Assembly (NCBI GenBank): GCA_007131435.1
Contig: SLQM01000079.1
Location: 1 to 8,659, forward strand
Direction: 5' to 3'
Source of the DNA: Syntrophomonadaceae bacterium
Lineage (GTDB): Bacteria; Bacillota; Dethiobacteria; DTU022
Length of the DNA: 8,659 nucleotides
Shown: piece by piece, positions 6,711 through 8,659 of the stretch
Layout of the letters: every line of letters begins with the position of its first letter
Position numbering within the stretch: position 1 is the first letter of the stretch
Notes under the pieces: model-generated
Databases searched by the model: none
The model's input: the letters and a program-made list of their open reading frames with translations, nothing else
Told to the model about the DNA's origin: nothing
Position numbers and translations under genes: made by a program

Positions 6711-7298
6711 TTATGATTGTTCTACTTCGACAATGAAATCTTTGCCAGCCTGGTATACCTGGGACAGGGCGTCAGGGTCTTGCTGGATTGCACCCTTTTC
6801 GTCGTAGCCGCGGAAGGCCAGGCTGCCAGCCAGCTTATAATTAATATTATGGAAAAAGACTTTGATAATTTCCTCGGCGTTTTCACAGTACCGTTTGCGC
6901 TTCAGGGCACCGACACAGATAAAAAATCCCTTTTTGTTTTCTTCCTCTTTAACAAAAGGCTTCTCAAGGTTATACTTGGCATTCCACCAACACTGGAAAC
7001 GGTCTACAAACATTTTTAACTGGGCATTCATCGACCCGAAAGTAACTGGGCTGCCTAAAACCAGGGCATCGGCTGAAATAAATTTAGGATAGACGTCCTG
7101 CATCTCATCCTTTACTATACATTGACCGTCCTTTGCACAGGCGTCGCAGGCCTGGCAGGCCTTAAAGTTCATTTCATTAACCCGAACCAGATCTACATTC
7201 CAACCGGCATCCTCTGCCGCCCTGCAGAATTCTTTCAGGAGAGTTTCGCTGTTACCTCCCTTTCGAGGGCTTGGGGCGATTGCCAAAAGTGTCTTCAC
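6711..7298 (-). CDS. Isf-like iron-sulfur flavoprotein, NAD(P)H-dependent FMN reductase family
   Basis: This is a flavodoxin-fold redox protein of 195 residues. The N-terminal FMN phosphate loop is visible as SPRKGGNSET (10-19), and GSPVTFGSMNAQLKMFVDR (about 101-119) is the second typical flavin and dimer motif. Between them, Cys48, Cys51, Cys54 and Cys60 form a CX2CX2CX5C cluster, the compact motif that binds a 4Fe-4S centre in Methanosarcina Isf. Such proteins pass electrons from ferredoxin or NAD(P)H to oxygen species or other acceptors in anaerobes; the natural partner here is unknown. The start is GTG (7296-7298). A weak site, AAAGGA, lies about 12 bases upstream and no better in-frame start is present, so translation may be modest. 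It is divergent from the deacetylase gene and convergent with clpB. Confidence 0.88.
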   Translation of the reverse strand: MKTLLAIAPSPRKGGNSETLLKEFCRAAEDAGWNVDLVRVNEMNFKACQACDACAKDGQCIVKDEMQDVYPKFISADALVLGSPVTFGSMNAQLKMFVDRFQCWWNAKYNLEKPFVKEEENKKGFFICVGALKRKRYCENAEEIIKVFFHNINYKLAGSLAFRGYDEKGAIQQDPDALSQVYQAGKDFIVEVEQS

Positions 7299-7331
7299 TG
7301 AAAAATCACATCCTTTAACTGATATGGTAAA

Positions 7332-7366
7332 AACCTATTGTTTTATCTTTTTTAGTAGGTTAACAT
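7332..7366 (+). promoter_or_regulatory. Candidate promoter with flanking inverted repeat, upstream of the deacetylase gene
   Basis: TTGTTT (7338-7343) and TAACAT (7361-7366), spaced by 17 bases, make a weak sigma-A-like promoter. An inverted repeat, AACCTA (7332-7337) and TAGGTT (7356-7361), brackets it, with one arm directly before the -35 and the other running into the -10. That is the geometry of an operator. The region is the only spacer between the divergent flavoprotein and deacetylase genes and is AT-rich, so chance matches are easy. Confidence 0.3.
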
Positions 7367-7414
7367 ATACGCAGGGAAAAGAAAATACTATTAACCTTTT
7401 AAAAGGAGTATATT

Positions 7415-8329
7415 ATGAGCGACCAATACTATGGTAGGACAAAACCTCCCAGGAAAAAGTCAGGAGCACGGATTGTTCTCTTTTTATTTTTATTTTTGGG
7501 ATTAGTCGCCCTTGGATTCTTCAGTTTCACCCAGTACATGGCAATAATAAGCCTGCAGAACAACCTGGAATCACTGGAAGACAAGTTGTGGCAGGTTGAA
7601 CAGGAAAATAAAGACCTGCAGTATAAGTTTGATGAAATATATGAGGAAAACGAAAAGCTGCGGGAAGAAAATACAATGCTCCGCTCATCGGTTGTTATAA
7701 ATAACGGCAACCGAAAAACCAACAAAGTTGCCATAACCATAGATGACGGTGCCGGATCTGATTTAATGCACCGCACCCTGGATTACCTGAAAGCTCATAA
7801 TGTAAGGGCTACCCTTTTCCCGATCGGCTACTGGGTTGAGCGTGAACCGGAAGTCTGGCAGAGAGCAGTTGCAGAAGGTCATGAGCTGGGCAATCACACC
7901 CAGAACCACACCTTTTTGTCATCCGTCTCCGACGAAAGGGTGAGATCGGAATTAAGCGAATGGCAGGAGTCGGTGAATGAAGCGCTCGGTTTTGAATACC
8001 ATACTTACTTTTTCCGTCCTCCCGGAATGGACGGGTTTACTTCTCCGGGAAGCACCCAGGCAAAACGTTTGCAAGAAATTGTGGCAGACAAGGGTATGTT
8101 TACAATTCTCTGGGATGTAGAGCTGGTATATGCCCTGCGCAACGAAGTGGCTACGCCTGAAAGAATAACCCGGCATGTTCTCGATAACGCCAGGGGTGGC
8201 AGCATAGTACTGCTGCACTTCACCCCCAACGATATCGCTGCTCTACCGGATATTATAAACGGATTAAGGGCCCGCGGTCTTGAACCATGTTCGCTACGCG
8301 AGCTTCTCCTTGCTGACCCGGAAGCATAA
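7415..8329 (+). CDS. Membrane-anchored polysaccharide deacetylase (NodB domain)
   Basis: The product is a 304-residue carbohydrate esterase family 4 protein that probably removes N-acetyl groups from peptidoglycan or another extracellular glycan. A basic N-terminus (KPPRKKSGAR) precedes one hydrophobic segment (about 19-46), and a predicted coiled coil (about 48-91, rich in Glu, Lys and Leu) holds the catalytic domain outside the membrane. The NodB motifs are intact: TIDDG with Asp110 as likely base and Asp111 as metal ligand, HTQNH with ligands His161 and His165, RPPG (201-204), a Trp-Asp pair (233-234) and LLHF with catalytic His268. No signal peptidase motif is evident, so it is likely anchored in the membrane. 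AAGGAG (7403-7408) sits 6 bases before the ATG. The gene stands alone; its substrate is unknown. Confidence 0.92.
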   Translation: MSDQYYGRTKPPRKKSGARIVLFLFLFLGLVALGFFSFTQYMAIISLQNNLESLEDKLWQVEQENKDLQYKFDEIYEENEKLREENTMLRSSVVINNGNRKTNKVAITIDDGAGSDLMHRTLDYLKAHNVRATLFPIGYWVEREPEVWQRAVAEGHELGNHTQNHTFLSSVSDERVRSELSEWQESVNEALGFEYHTYFFRPPGMDGFTSPGSTQAKRLQEIVADKGMFTILWDVELVYALRNEVATPERITRHVLDNARGGSIVLLHFTPNDIAALPDIINGLRARGLEPCSLRELLLADPEA

Positions 8330-8330
8330 T

Positions 8331-8659
8331 TTACGGTTTCATTTCATAGAGGTCCTTTAGTGCCAGAACCTGTTCGTTCCAGACCTTACCAAACCGGTCG
8401 TTATCCACGGCCGGTTTTTTAATCATCTTCTGCAGGTAAGCCATCTGAGCTTCACTGGTGCTAGGCTTACTATAAAGGGTTAATGCAAAACTGGAAAAAT
8501 CGCGAACCATGAAATCAAATATCTGGTCCACGAGTGATTCCTCAAGATTGTAAATCTTGGCATTTTCCAGGATCAACTGCCCATAGACAACCAGGGTAAA
8601 CATTTCGCCCAGGGATAGTAAGAAATCTGTATCCCTCTGCTGTTCGGCATCGGGGGTTG
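8331..8659 (-). CDS. Acyl-CoA dehydrogenase-like C-terminal part, 5' end outside the window
   Basis: The frame is open to the window edge. It reads TPDAEQQRDTDFLLSLGEMF at its visible start, continues helix-rich through LVVYGQLILENAK and VDQIFDFMVRDFS, and ends ALKDLYEMKP. About 108 residues are visible, and the Met encoded at 8601-8603 is internal rather than the start. The pattern recalls the extra C-terminal helical domain of long acyl-CoA dehydrogenases found in syntrophic and sulfate-reducing Clostridia; this is recognition from memory, without catalytic residues in view. If correct, the full protein oxidises an acyl-CoA with FAD, passing electrons to an electron-transfer flavoprotein. 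Its stop codon (8331-8333) is one base from the stop of the convergent deacetylase gene, with no terminator between them. Confidence 0.6.
   Translation of the reverse strand, partial: TPDAEQQRDTDFLLSLGEMFTLVVYGQLILENAKIYNLEESLVDQIFDFMVRDFSSFALTLYSKPSTSEAQMAYLQKMIKKPAVDNDRFGKVWNEQVLALKDLYEMKP

Noticed and set aside
8331..8603. A complete 90-residue gene starting at the ATG encoded at 8601-8603
   Set aside because: The frame stays open to the window edge with continuous protein-like sequence (TPDAEQQRDTDFLLSLGE), so this is the end of a longer gene.

Overview
The window is ordinary bacterial chromosome. It holds an almost complete chaperone operon followed by three metabolic or envelope genes. 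Shine-Dalgarno sequences are strong (GGGGGA, AAGGAG), GC content is moderate, and there is an Isf-type iron-sulfur flavoprotein, a membrane-anchored NodB deacetylase and an acyl-CoA dehydrogenase-like gene end. Together these suggest an anaerobic, fatty-acid-metabolising member of the Bacillota (Clostridia or Peptococcia-like, possibly a diderm lineage). This is inference; no rRNA or other phylogenetic marker is present, and DnaK carries the roughly 22-residue insert usually seen in diderm bacteria.

Positions 1-6617 (+ strand) hold the protein disaggregation machine in the order dnaK (5' end missing), grpE, dnaJ/cbpA-like, a 92-residue CbpM/MerR-like gene, and clpB. DnaK is the Hsp70, GrpE its nucleotide exchange factor, the J-protein its ATPase activator and substrate loader, ClpB the Hsp100 threading motor, and the small protein probably a J-protein modulator. 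The order matches, from memory, the Thermus dnaK-grpE-dnaJ-dafA-clpB cluster. The last three genes are tightly packed (gaps of 5 and 7 bases). An 85-base gap with a 14-bp hairpin separates dnaK from grpE, and a 301-base non-coding gap separates grpE from dnaJ.

Positions 6618-6710 are a convergent intergenic stretch dominated by a perfect 22-bp inverted repeat with a 10-base loop. It looks like a REP/RAYT-type palindromic repeat and may also end transcription.

Positions 6711-8659 hold a minus-strand Isf-like flavoprotein gene, a 116-base divergent promoter region, a plus-strand membrane-anchored polysaccharide deacetylase gene, and the 3' end of a minus-strand gene, probably an acyl-CoA dehydrogenase, whose stop codon lies one base from the deacetylase stop codon.

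No CRISPR array, tRNA, rRNA, intact insertion sequence or defence cassette was seen. The points most worth a second look are the single-zinc J-protein paired with a CbpM/DafA-like partner, the insert-bearing DnaK, the unexplained grpE-dnaJ gap and the 22-bp palindrome.
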